Origin: Aspergillus flavus
Taxonomy: Eukaryota; Ascomycota; Eurotiomycetes; Eurotiales; Aspergillaceae
Assembly: GCF_009017415.1 (NCBI RefSeq)
Contig: NC_092403.1
Span: forward strand, 2,914,001-2,978,000
DNA: 64,000 nucleotides
Direction of reading: 5' to 3'
The notes beneath the pieces were generated by a model, which ran no database searches, was not told the DNA's origin, and saw only the letters and a program-made list of their open reading frames with translations. The translations under genes were made by a program, and so were the position numbers. How positions within the stretch are numbered: position 1 is the stretch's first letter; each line of letters begins with the position of its first letter. Of this stretch, positions 11,561-26,364 are shown piece after piece.

Positions 11561-14204
11561 TTAGTAGTGACTCATACTGGGAGGAAGATCCTCATTCTGC
11601 GTCCCCCAAGCACTTTCCGTCAAACCCAGCTCGAGCTCAAGCACACCACCCTGGTTGAAAAAGTCATGACCAATCCAATTCTTCGTCCACGGCTTACCAT
11701 CCCGCGTAGCACTCTGTATATAGATGGCCTTATAAGTAGGATCGAAGTTGAGGTTGCGAATTGTGGCAACCGCGCCGGTAACGCTGTTCCGGATACTGAT
11801 CTCTTTGAAGAATGGTGGAGTGATCAGATAGACATCCTGTCCATGGACTGGGAAGAGGCCTATCATGCTTAACACAGCGAAAGAGCCCATCGCTCCACCG
11901 TCGTCGTTTCCGGGGATGCCAGAGACGGATGTATTGAATTGAGACGGGATGTAAAAGTGGGAACGCGCCGCCGAGAGTGCCGGACGACCAGCATAGTGGA
12001 ACTGGAAAACGGTAAGAAAGGCCTGCTCATCCCCAACATAAAGTATACCCGAATCGTGTAGGTAGTTCAGTCGAGATGTAAAGAGCTGAGCGCCGCCCAG
12101 TCGCTTTATCAGTAGACTCATATCCTGAGGTGCATAACTAAGCGTATTTATGTCAGCTTAGGGTATTATACCAAAGGTGAATGACGTACAATGTATAGAG
12201 CCAGGAGCTTCCTTCATATGTTTCGTGCCCATCTGGGTTCAGGTAGCAAGATGTAAAGTTCATCAGTGGACTGCAGAAGATTGGGTCCTGATATCCCCAT
12301 GTCCCGTTCAGATAGCGAGGCTGCATGAAGCCCACATAACCTGTATCCACACCGTTGATTGTAGATCTTTGATCATCCTTGAACATATTTTGCCAGTTAG
12401 AAGCTCGCATGAGGTATTTCTCATAGTCACTGTCATGGCCCATTCGCTTAGCCACTTCAGCGATGCAGAAGTCATTGTATGCATATTCGACGGTTCTCGA
12501 AATACTGCGTGTGTGTAGCCCTGAGCCATCAGGGTCGTAGTCATCCGTAGGGATATAACCTAGTCCCTTCCAGCTCCGAAGACCACCGCGCCCTTCGACA
12601 CCCCAATTCGCAGGTTCAACCTCCGCATCTTTTACAATGGCCTCATATGCTGTGTCCCAATCGACATCGCTGACATTCTTCAAAAACGCATCGGCGATGA
12701 GAACGTCTGCATTAGACCCTCCTTGAGTGTACCCCTTGCAAAGAGACATACGGCAGTCAGGTAAGTAGCCTTCATGGCGGTAAATGTCAACCAGGCTCCT
12801 GATCATTCGGGATTGAGACAAGGGATCCATCAGAGTCAGCAATTGGTGTACGCCACGGTATGAGTCCCATATACTGTAAGTTCCTCGTCAGTGACTTAAT
12901 CATCTGGCCCGGCGGGCTCTCTCACCAATAGAAGCTGTCGTAATACGGTTCTTCACTTTTCCAAAGAGGATTCTCTCCCGTGTAATCCTGCGGGCTAATC
13001 ATGGCTCGATACGCACCACTCCAGAAAACCTTCTGTAAGTCGGATGAGATGCCTTCTGCATTAACACTTATTACATTCAGTTTATCTCTCCAGGCAGATT
13101 CAGCTGCAGACACTGTGTTAGCGAAGTCGAAATTGGGCAGCTCCGTCTCTGCGTTGGAGCACGCCTGTTCAACACTCATGAAACTGACACCAACACGCGC
13201 AGTGATGGTATTGTCTCGCAATGTATGAAACCTCGCGAATGTACCAGCTGAAAGGGTGGCTGGGGTATTGCTCCCGTCTTCGACAAGACTGACAGTCTTC
13301 TGACTGGAATTAGCCCGATTTTTGACCCATGTCCCTGTGTCGCGGATATCGCCACCCTTGAAGTCTACACAGAAATGGAGTTCATACGACCCAATACCGA
13401 AACTCGGGTTGAATGTTGCGTTCCCAGTCAAGCGCCCAGAAGAATCAACTGAGGCTATGCCGCCCTTTCGCGATTGGGGCAGGTCCATGAGATCAACCAG
13501 AATCACTGGACTGAGCGACTCTGTGGGGACATTGTTGAAAGTAAATCGGTATAATGCCGAGTGGTTTGTCACCGTCATCTCAGCTTGTACACCATTTTCC
13601 ATAGCGATGCTAAAGTAGCCTGGTCTTGCCTTGGGGGAGTCTCGTACCCACGCGACTGCGCGATCGTTTTGTTGCCATTTACACTGGTTGAGGTCATCGT
13701 CTGGGCAATTAGGCTGTGCGAATATAGGAAAATTCCCCATAGATGGCGACTAAGAGTAGGTCAGAACCTTACGAATTACGGTAGAAAGATGTTCAAGGTC
13801 GTCACTTACACCCCCCGTCCCGGAGTCATGGGTATGTGAGAAGCCAGTGACCGTTTCGGTGTCAAATGCAAAGCCAGCTTGATTTTCGCCCTGTGTGTCT
13901 GCTACCGCTTTTGCCATACCTTTGTGTATGTTAGCGGCTGGTTTCAGACGCTAAATAAGGGAAAAAATCACCAAATGGTAGTGTCGCCCCAGCAAAGGAA
14001 TGCCCTATATCACCTAGTCAGCCTTGTGCATGCAGAACTGCCTTCATGCAGATACATGCCTCCATTGGAAGTTCCGATAAGCGGATCAACATAGTCTAGG
14101 ACATCAAACTCATTTGCACCCGTATCTTGTCCACTTGCTTGGTTAAGAAATGAGAACGTTAAAGCAATCGCCCCTAGGAGCTTCCGAGAGAAGAAGCCTG
14201 ACAT
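11561..14204 (-). CDS. secreted GH92 alpha-1,2-mannosidase
   Basis: Six exons: 14204-14060, 14004-13972, 13919-13810, 13749-12926, 12873-12190 and 12137-11561, 2373 nt in total, giving 790 aa. This is the usual size for fungal glycoside hydrolase family 92, calcium-dependent exo-mannosidases that trim alpha-linked mannose from N-glycans. A signal peptide (MSGFFSRKLLGAIALTFSFL) precedes YVDPLIGTSNGG, the family's conserved start. The strongly conserved GFSHTHDSGTGG stretch follows at the exon 3/4 junction. The C-terminal domain has PGNDDGGAMGSF, where acidic residues of GH92 active sites lie. Start chosen: the ATG at 14204, not the upstream in-frame ATG at 14327, because only the former gives a signal peptide at the N-terminus. 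Intron 1 has a GC donor (AG|GCATGT). Exon 2 is only 33 nt. The gene looks intact; the enzyme should be secreted. Confidence 0.92.
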
Positions 14205-14658
14205 ATTGTGGGACTCAGATCGCACATGCAGGTATCGGAAATCTGATGAATTAAATAAAGAGGGAAACAGCAGGAAGGTACTCCGTATTGAAGGAATATT
14301 CTCAGGAAAGGGGCACCACGCACGCACTGCTATGTTTCACCCCTTGCATATTTCCAATGTGGCTGAACTGTAGGAACTGACATTCCTTAAATGCTCTACC
14401 TTGAAAGGGGCCACATGTGTTTCTGTTGATCCCCGCAATAATTATTTGACATGTCAGAGCGACTTGAACTAATTGTTGAGATGTGACATTGAATGCACCC
14501 CCTCTTTGTGGAACGATGTGACATGGCGGAAATTACCGCTGCGACTAGGAACAGAACAGCCTATTAGGGAAAATCGTGTACAAAAATGACCCAGACCAGA
14601 AGGGACTGTACTCCAGAGCAGACAAGTTTCTGGGGGTAAATGCCGATCATTTCGGATC
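14205..14658. other. intergenic: GH92 promoter region
   Basis: This holds the upstream region of the GH92 gene and the 3' side of the decayed reading frame at 14659-15110. No gene or repeat seen. Confidence 0.5.
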
Positions 14659-15110
14659 TTACTTCGGCTGCATTATAGCTTCGGCGTAACCCCGCAATTC
14701 GTTGGAACGCTGCTCCACCTTTGATTGGGCCCTATTGAAAGAGCCTGGTCGAACATCAAACAAGATCGTATGACCTCGGGGGGTAAAACCATAATGCGTG
14801 TACTGAGTTCCTTTGACAGTCGAGCCGTACCTGAGGAATATTCCATACCTTTTACAATCCACTTGATGCCAGTGCGCATGGAGATAGTGGCCGATAAAGA
14901 CTTGTAATATGCTTCAGCCATCTGGTGGGTGTCCTGGGGTTGCTTCCCAACGAGTTGGATACGGTCGAATTTCCTTGAGGTCTGTATCTTAGTGACGACA
15001 CCAGCGGAGTTGGAGCCCCATGTCGTCAACAATTCGTGAGAAATATGCATGAGTTGACGCGCAAAGGATATTGCCCTCCCCGAGTATCGATGAGCAGTGT
15101 ATGCATCTCA
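14659..15110 (-). pseudogene. unrecognised decayed reading frame downstream of the PHD gene
   Basis: Two overlapping minus-strand frames look like one protein split by a frameshift. The upstream part, open from about 15100 to 14810, reads through RYSGRAISFARQLMHISHEL and on to GIKWIVKGMEYSS. The downstream part, in another frame to the TAA at 14659-14661, reads YGSTVKGTQYTHYGFTPRG and ends AEAIMQPK. The switch lies at about 14800-14840; the only GT..AG pair there would give an intron of under 30 nt, which is too short. The stretch starts 18 nt behind the stop of the PHD gene and has no convincing own start, so it could be the detached C-terminus of that gene or the remnant of a neighbour. I do not recognise the family. 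Confidence 0.35.
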
Positions 15111-15127
15111 CTTATACCTGGATAAGG

Positions 15128-16211
15128 TTAGATTAAATCCATCACGATCCTATCCCAAGTCTTCCCACTGGTATCGGACGACGGCCTTGGGAAGATCGGA
15201 GGGATGATGTTTGACGAAGAGTTGATCATGGGCTCGTTTGTTGGCAGCCGGGAGGTAAAGTATCCCCGGAAGTTGGCATTCTCGTTTCGCAAAGCAACAT
15301 TTTCTGCCTTCAGTTCCTGAACCTCCTGTTGCAGTGATTGTTGGGCTTCGAGCTCTGTCATCATTGACGCCAATTTCAGCAAGAGCTCGGGCCTTATATC
15401 TTTGTCAGCATCAAGTTGACCATAGTCAACAAGAAGGTCCCTGGCGCGGGACAGGACGTCAGTTTCCGGAGTTGCAAAATTCCCGTGATCTTCAGAAGAC
15501 TGATGACGGTCGACATCAGGCGGAGATCGTATAGACAGAACCTGGGTGGGTCCTGCCAATGGGCCCAGAGCTGCCAAGGTCCGGCGTCCATCTATAGAAG
15601 CATATTCACGGGGACTGGTGACTCGGCTATAGCCATTTACACCAGGAGTACTGCCCCGTGAAGCGTTAGACGAAGGTGCGGACCTGTCGAATTGAGGAGG
15701 TGACTGATCCCACCGTTTGTGTCTGCAGGATGGACAGTGGAACGATCCAGTCAATAAGGATGCATCTTGCGATGGCAGGCATGGCCCGTGGTAAGACCTG
15801 CAGCAAGTTTCACACAATAACAAATTGCCTGGATAACGACAGCCAGAGCAGACTAAGTTGTGCGGTTTTCCAGCACCTAGCGGCATTAGTATATACAATA
15901 TTTATGAGATTACCCAGCAGAAACTAACGAATCCATTCATCATATATATGGCCTTTTTCCACGTCGGAGATACTACCAGTATCACACCTTTCGCTACTAG
16001 ATGCTGCCACTGAGGGCATTGACTGTGATGTCACTGTGTTCTCCACGGGGCGATGGGTGTTCCGTGGCCCAGCTTGGCTCACAAGCCCACGAAAAACTTT
16101 CGGCTGGTTTTCATTTGTCCGCAGCATGACTAGTGATCCATGAGAGCCGTCTGAAGGATGTACCTGTAAGATTGGGGCGATAGAGGTGACATCGTATTCG
16201 GTATTGATCAT
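15128..16211 (-). CDS. PHD-finger protein with coiled coil
   Basis: Two exons, 16211-15929 and 15876-15128, together 1032 nt and 343 aa. The intron has donor GTTAGT, a CTAAT branch site and acceptor CTAG. Splicing restores the frame exactly at the start of the zinc finger. The PHD finger follows the Cys4-His-Cys3 pattern, from CSGC through CETC, CCRSYHGPC to FHCPSC (about residues 103-147). Such fingers usually read the methylation state of histone H3 tails, so a chromatin role is likely but not shown. A serine/proline-rich linker leads to a coiled coil near residues 245-295 (LLLKLASMMTELEAQQ and following heptads). It is divergently arranged with the Zn2Cys6 gene, with 306 bp between the starts. 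Relation to the frame immediately downstream is unclear. Confidence 0.75.
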
Positions 16212-16517
16212 AGAGAATAATGTGGAAGAATGATGTTCCGTGATCCGAAGTCGGGTTGATCTCCGAACCTCATCCGAGGTACAGCCGTCCCGTGATCAGG
16301 CCGCTGCCAAGAATCCCTGACGACAGAAGCTTCTCCAATCCTGCGATAGTCTCCAAACTAAAACCATTACGGTTATCTGAAAACCGATGGAGCACTCGAA
16401 TAGCAGTCAAGGGGCCCCGCTGTGTCGCGACATGTAGGGACAGTTCATGCCTGTTGTATTTGATGAAAGTAGATACTATTTCGCCACAATTGGAAGCCCC
16501 ACTACACTGTGGACACC
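16212..16517. promoter_or_regulatory. shared divergent promoter region
   Basis: The 306 bp between the start codons of the PHD-finger gene (minus) and the Zn2Cys6 regulator (plus) must contain both promoters and 5' UTRs, unless either gene has a more distant untranslated exon. No particular binding site is claimed. Confidence 0.5.
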
Positions 16518-18870
16518 ATGCCTGGGGTACCATCCAACAAAGCATGTGAGCGATGCAAAAAGAGGCATCTCAAGGTGCGTGCCAACCATAGCTTGACTTA
16601 CCGTCTTCCATTCTAAACCATCTAGTGTGATGAGGCACGTCCGAAGTGTCAGCGATGCACGAACGCTGGGGTGGACTGTCCGGGATATGTTCAAACGCGC
16701 AAATTTATAGACCAAGGCGCTTCGGTAAGGCGCCGATACGCGCCCTACCAAGAAAGTCACACAAAGCCACATACAAGCAAAGGCACAGAAACTGTAAGCT
16801 GGCACATCGTACCTTAACATCCAATGCTTCAGGGACAGTGTCTCATATCAACAGGCTACAGGTGAACGCTTGCTCAGCTCGAACCAACATGGTGACCAGC
16901 AAAGTGCTGGTCCCAGTCAAGCCCATTCTGCACTTCCTGCGAGCTGGAGATCTAGCGAGTCGAGTCAACCAGGCGCTCACTCACCAACCCAGAGCATAAG
17001 GGTTAACGCGACAAAATCGCCCGTTCGAATGAATGCTGTTAATTTCATGGCAAACCAGCCCATCACAGACACCACGCCCACTGAAATTATTGGATTGAAC
17101 CAGTCACGGAGCACTTCTAGCAGGAGTGCTGGCCACAGTCCACTAAATTTTAATAATGCTACATCTCCTCACGTCCCGGGTAATGCTTACAATATCGTTC
17201 GGTCCAGGCCCCCATCTTCTAATACTGCCTCGGGGAGCCCATCACAACCTAGCGAGAGAGACGAGTTCCAGGATATCTTTTCTGAACTCTTAACGGGCAC
17301 TGAACATGAAATAGCGTTTCTGGTTCGACATTTTTCGGAAAATTTGGGGCCTTGGTACGTAAGACCTTGAAAGAGTGTCGGTGTGACTCGCGCTGATTGA
17401 AGGACAGGCTAGACGTCTCGGACTCGACCCGGTTTTTTGAAGTTCATGTACCAATACGCGCGATCAATGATCCCTTCTTAAATTTTGCAATTGCCGCTCT
17501 GGCTGCGAAACATCTCGGCAGGATGAAAGGCGCAACGTCACCAGCTAGTGGTGGAATGTTCACAAGCCCCGCGACCATGGAAATCTATCCAAATGCGACA
17601 CAAGTGGACTGGTTTCTCAAAGCAACTAACTACTACTATATTGCCGCTTCCCGCATGAATTCCGCCATCTCTGAAGCTTACACTTCCGTATCTAGCTCGG
17701 CCATTTTAGAAGAATCGGCAATTCAAATCGCCAGCCGATGGTTGAGTTCTCAGCCACAGCAGTCTAGTTCCGCTGCCGAAGAAGCCGCTGCCAGCACTTT
17801 CTCAAGAAAGGCAGAGAATATCCTCGCAGCCTCAACTATCATGACGATGTATAAGATTTTGGATGAACCCGCAGAAAATTGGCAATCGTGCGTGACCACC
17901 CCGTTCCACCTGTTTGTCACAACTAAATACTCATAATCGCTTCAGGCACCTTTCTGGAATAAAGTCATTATTTGACTCTTTGATAGAAGTACACAGCGGT
18001 ACTTCGCCTATTCCATGTTTACTACCTCAAGGGGCTAGGGCGGCGTTCTGGAACCTTGCCCGGTTGGATTACTTAAGTGCTTATATTAATCGAGTTCCAA
18101 CTCAGTTTGACCAGGACAACGTTTCATTATGGAGAGCTGCCGGCATTTCAATTGATGAATCGGGGAACATATCATTGGATGCCAAGGATATGACCGATAA
18201 GGCGTTATCACACGAAGACCTTGCAGCTAACAGCTTGACTTGGCTCGTTGCAAAAGTGATCAATTTTCTAGCGGAGTCGAAGAAGTCACAATGGGAACAA
18301 TTAACCGGTCTTTCATCTAGTGATCCACCCACACCATCTTCAGCATCATACCCTTCTACTTCCACCTGGTTGAAACTCTGCTTCGATTTTCAAACCTGGT
18401 TCGAAGGGTTACCGGAGACATTCCGCCCGTGTCTACGACTAGACTATCCCAAAGACCTAACGAAGCTTCCCGAAATCATTTATTTGCCCTTTCCCGAGAT
18501 ATTTTATGGTCTAACATCCTGTGCTGCGACAATGCAGCAGTACCACTTTGGACGCCTTGCGTTATCCCTGAACAGGCCAACAGATGCAGTCAGCGGGCCC
18601 AGCACTGCCTTTGACCGCCTACAAGGGTACCGGGAGTTGATGAAAGAGACCGAATATCGTGGTCGGGAAATTTGTGGCATTGCACTCGGTCGTCCTCGGA
18701 GTGCCGCACGTGTTTATACGATACCGCTTTTGTTTGCAGTCGGACAATGTTTTGAAAATCCGGAGGAACGCCAAATAGTTGTTGATCTTCTACGTGGAAT
18801 CGAGGCGGATCTTGGATGGGAGACGAGCGTTCGGATCCAGAAGTTGGAAGCTTCATGGGCTCAAAGATAG
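16518..18870 (+). CDS. Zn2Cys6 transcription factor (Fungal_trans_2 type)
   Basis: Five exons: 16518-16574, 16626-16793, 16855-17354, 17408-17887 and 17946-18870, total 2130 nt, 709 aa. The binuclear zinc cluster is built across intron 1 and is complete: CERCKKRHLKC, then CQRCTNAGVDC, giving the six cysteines at residues 10-37. A serine/threonine/proline-rich linker follows. The regulatory domain begins at ENLGPW and contains the FFEVHVPIRAINDPFLNFAI stretch, which is characteristic of the PF11951 (Fungal_trans_2) group. Intron 2 needs the AACAG acceptor at 16854; the nearer CAG at 16840 would break the frame. It is a nuclear DNA-binding regulator. Its targets are unknown; the divergent PHD gene and the maltase 1.8 kb downstream are candidates by position only. 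Confidence 0.9.
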
Positions 18871-22725
<3,855 letters not shown>

Positions 22726-23508
22726 ATTATAATACGAATAATTAATGAGCCCATTTAGTATCATTTCATTGCACATCATCCCCAACAATACCCCTGTTTC
22801 CTACGCCGGACGACAGTCCAGACCCTTTTCGTGGTAACTGAGTCGTCGAGACTTCCCCAACTGTCTGACCCGTCAAACCTAGAGACCCAAAGGTAGAATC
22901 TGCAAAAATGCCACGGCCATACATCCAGAACCAAGTTCTCGTCCGAGATATCAAACCTCCGCGGCACAGACACAATAAGTCTAATCTCACATTTTGGGGC
23001 AGTCACACTCTTTAGTTAATTCCCTGCACAAAGGAGAAATTTTCCGAAGAAGCTCCGAGGACGGACCTAGTTATCTCCTGGACCTTCCACCAAATTATTT
23101 CTTTTTAATCTGTCGCTTACTGCCAATTTCCAATGATCTGACACAGATCAAAGCGGGGCACGAGGGCCTTTCCATGGCACGCGATCATATTAAGCTTGAT
23201 TCGTGGACTTTTTTCCCTCGCTTGTGTTGGTTGTGTCAGATGCGCTGCTCATTCTCCCCGGTGTCAACTGGCTTCGGGGTCCACATCGATGATTGTAAAT
23301 TGATTGCTGCCAAGTTAGCTTTTTCATAGTGATATCAGTGCTTCATGGCCAAAAGAATTCCCCTTAATCAATCGGATGGTTGAGTAATCATGCATCGTTA
23401 ATGTGCCGACCAGTGGATTGTTTCAAAACTAGTCGCTAGATCTGACACAGGGGCTGCAAATCTATCGCAGCCCTAACTCCATCCCGATCGGTCCTTTTCC
23501 TGCCCAAA
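22726..23508. other. intergenic between convergent genes
   Basis: 3' flanks of the alpha-glucosidase and of the deaminase/MYND gene. The open frame at 22994-23329 has no recognisable content. Nothing else seen. Confidence 0.5.
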
Positions 23509-26364
23509 TCACTCAATGCTCAAGGGATAAAAGTCCTTCATTGACCTCCTATGCGCCTGATCCATCTTGTGAAAACACTCCGCAAACTCAAATAACTTCC
23601 CAGCAACGCACGCCTCATGGAGATCCAGCGGACTAGCTTTTCGCAGAAGTCTCTTGTAAAGCTCCATCAGGGTGCACGTTTCCGTGAATGTCTTACAGTT
23701 CATAAATCCGTAGTCTGCGCTAATCGTATTATCGGGCGGGAACTCAGCCGGGTTATAAATAGCCAGGAACTGCTTCAGCGACCAGACAGATAGGTGCGGC
23801 CCACAGGGTGGGCTTGTGAAGAACTCTTCCAGATAGGGGAATTGGAGCCGATATTGTTTGAAGCCCTTTGAGTCCATCAGTTGGATCATTGTTCCTGATT
23901 CGTAGGCTTTCCAGAACTCCGTGAATGTCGCTGTTTGTATATGTTTCATCCGGGGAATGGAGGTCGGGACGTCGTCGAATAGATTGTCCCCGCTGAGGAG
24001 CTTTCCAAACAGGCCCCCGAGAGCCCTTTCCTGATATTCGTCGTAACAGGTGCAAAAGCCGAAATTGAACCAGGGGGTTTCGACGGGGTTGGGATAGGCC
24101 ATGTGTAGGGTTAAAGCTAGCATATAGAAGCAGTCTCGCTTGGCTTTTGGTTTGAGTTCGTTGCAGCGTTTGTCGCGGTCTTCTTTGTCTAGGTACGAGC
24201 GTGCTTCGTCGAAGAATGTAGTTACAGTCCGCTCCGTTGCCTCTTCTTGTGTTATCAGTGTATCCAGACATTGGGTATGCTCTAGAAACCATGGGAAATA
24301 TCCACCCCGGTATCGCTCAGGTATCTGGTAAAAAACTTCTTTGATGTTGGCAACAAGGGAGCCTTCAACTTGCCACTTGTGGATGTCCTCAACAGGAACA
24401 TTCTGTATCCATAGGCCTTTGTAGAGTCCCAAGAGCTTACTCTTGTCTGCAAATGACTCGAAGTAATTGAAGCCGAAGTCTGCGCAAACATCCTCTTCTT
24501 CAGGCATCCGGTCTTCTCCAATGCTTATATATAGGAAATCCGCGGATGTTAAGGGGCGTTTCGCACAGGTGAAGAGATGCCTTGCTGAGCGCTTGTCCTC
24601 GCACGATTGGCTGCAGTAGAAGCCCCTCTGGCATAAACTGCAACTTCGCGATGTTTCTCGGTAGCAAATACAACATTCAGCGAGATATTCTGCATGGCCA
24701 TGTTGAGTACTGCTAGCGTTTGGCTGAACATCCGAGCTTGAAGCCTGATGTGCCAATGCTCCTTCTTCCTTTTCTAACCTGTAATCCTGTTACTTTCCTG
24801 ATTGAGACGACTTGTCCAAAGATGTTATTACTTGGTTTCTTACCTTTTGAAAGCCTCAGCAACTCGGTTCTGCTCAGCCTTTATCCTCACCCGCTCAATG
24901 TCGGCCTTCCTTCGCGCACTGCTAGGGTCATGGTTGGTCAAAATGCTGCTTCCACCGACAACGGACGTCTTTTCTTGGCTAATCTCTTTCTTAATCTCAG
25001 CCTTCAGCTCCTTTTTCAGACGTCTCTGTAGTTGTATAAGTGCATTCGATATTTTCTCCCAGCTCCCAGGAGTCATTCCTGATACCTCAGGAATAGACCA
25101 AGGCTTAAACAACCGACCATGACAACCCCTAGTTCCGATCTTACTATGCGCCTGCAGAAAGTGCCAACACATAAAACAGCTGTACTTGCTACAACCAAAG
25201 TACTGAAATAATCCATCAAACGTTTGTCGTCCCTTACTAAGATAAAGGATCATTTGTACCTCGGCGTGTACGTTAAGCTTTTGTTTCTGCAAGTCCCTAA
25301 AACTGTCTTTTGCTTTGGCAAAGGTCCATTTATGACCTATTACCTTTTTGACCGTCGATGGGTCTAAAGGTATATCGAGGAGATTAAATGCTTGTTCTAG
25401 GTTGAGGGGGTTTTCAGTGCCTTCTGCGTGCCGATGTCGCGAGGTATCGGGATTATGGTGACTTGTTTGAAGCTTGGGAGATTGAGGGCAATGTCTTTAA
25501 ATGTATTGAAGGCGACTTTTGATCTACCGAGGAAGCAGATGTTTTCCCATAGTTTCTTGGTTCGTGGTGTGCTGTGAGGGGAGGTTTGGAGGAGGTCTCG
25601 GACGAGCTTCATCATCCGTAACTCGTATGCCTTTATGACAAGTATACTATGTCTGTCTGTCATGACTTGGCCGGGGGTATTCCCATCGAAGATCAAATTT
25701 TGAAAGGCTAAGAGACCCTGTCGAATAGTGGTAAATCCATCACCTTGATCATCACGAAAGAGATGCACGCAGTCCTTCAAACTCGACCTCAAGGCCGGGA
25801 TATACGTGCTCTCAAGTCGAGCACGGTAGTATACCAACATCTCACTCCACAGTTCCTCTCCATATCGACCTTCTACACCATATCAGCATCCCACCCATCT
25901 CCATCCTAGATAAATCTACACTGAGACAGAAACTCACCAGAATCACCAGACCCCAATCCCCTTAACAAACGTCCCAACCTCTCGAAAACAGTATAATCAA
26001 CCTCCCGAAACCCTTCATTCCGACTAATCCACACAGTCACCTCATCCTCCCCTTCTCTCATACAAGAACATGCCACAAACCTTGCGCCCTTGTCATTGGC
26101 AGCGAGTTCTGCCAAACAATCTAGGAACTTTCTTTTTAGTTTGGTATTTCCAGAGTCTGAGATTTGATGGACTTGGGTTGTGTTGATGCTGTCTGCGTCA
26201 TTGGTATTGTTGGGGTTGTCCTCTTCTTCTTCTTTTTCTTCGGAGTCATGGGGTGAGGAGGCTGGTTCAACCTGTCCGCCGTTTCGGAGGGCGAGGAGAT
26301 TTGCGAAGGTGATGAAGTGGTGTTGGTTTAGGTTTGGGGAGGTCCAGGTGAATTGCTCGTTCAT
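23509..26364 (-). CDS. OTT_1508-type deaminase fused to a MYND zinc finger (one apparent frameshift)
   Basis: Exons 26364-25938, 25872-24844 and 23509-24778 (read downwards) make about 908 aa if one missing base is assumed near 25400-25440. The first exon encodes an N-terminal helical region with an acidic linker. Exon 2 has the fungal deaminase signature: HAE in NVHAEVQMILYL (about residue 344), then CSKYSCFMC, which supplies the two zinc-binding cysteines (about 374-377). This matches the OTT_1508-like deaminase family, predicted nucleic-acid or nucleotide deaminases. The last exon opens with a MYND finger (CCICYRET, CSLC, GFYCSQSC, HLFTC) followed by two related segments of about 65 residues. 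The frame breaks once, between VTIIPIPRDIG and the frame that reads RHAEGTENPLN; no GT..AG pair in the right phase repairs it without removing conserved sequence. Either a recent one-base deletion or an assembly error. Substrate unknown. Confidence 0.72.

Noticed and set aside
14800..14845. A mini-intron joining the two frames behind the PHD gene
   Set aside because: The only GT..AG pair gives fewer than 30 nt, below the size usable in fungi.
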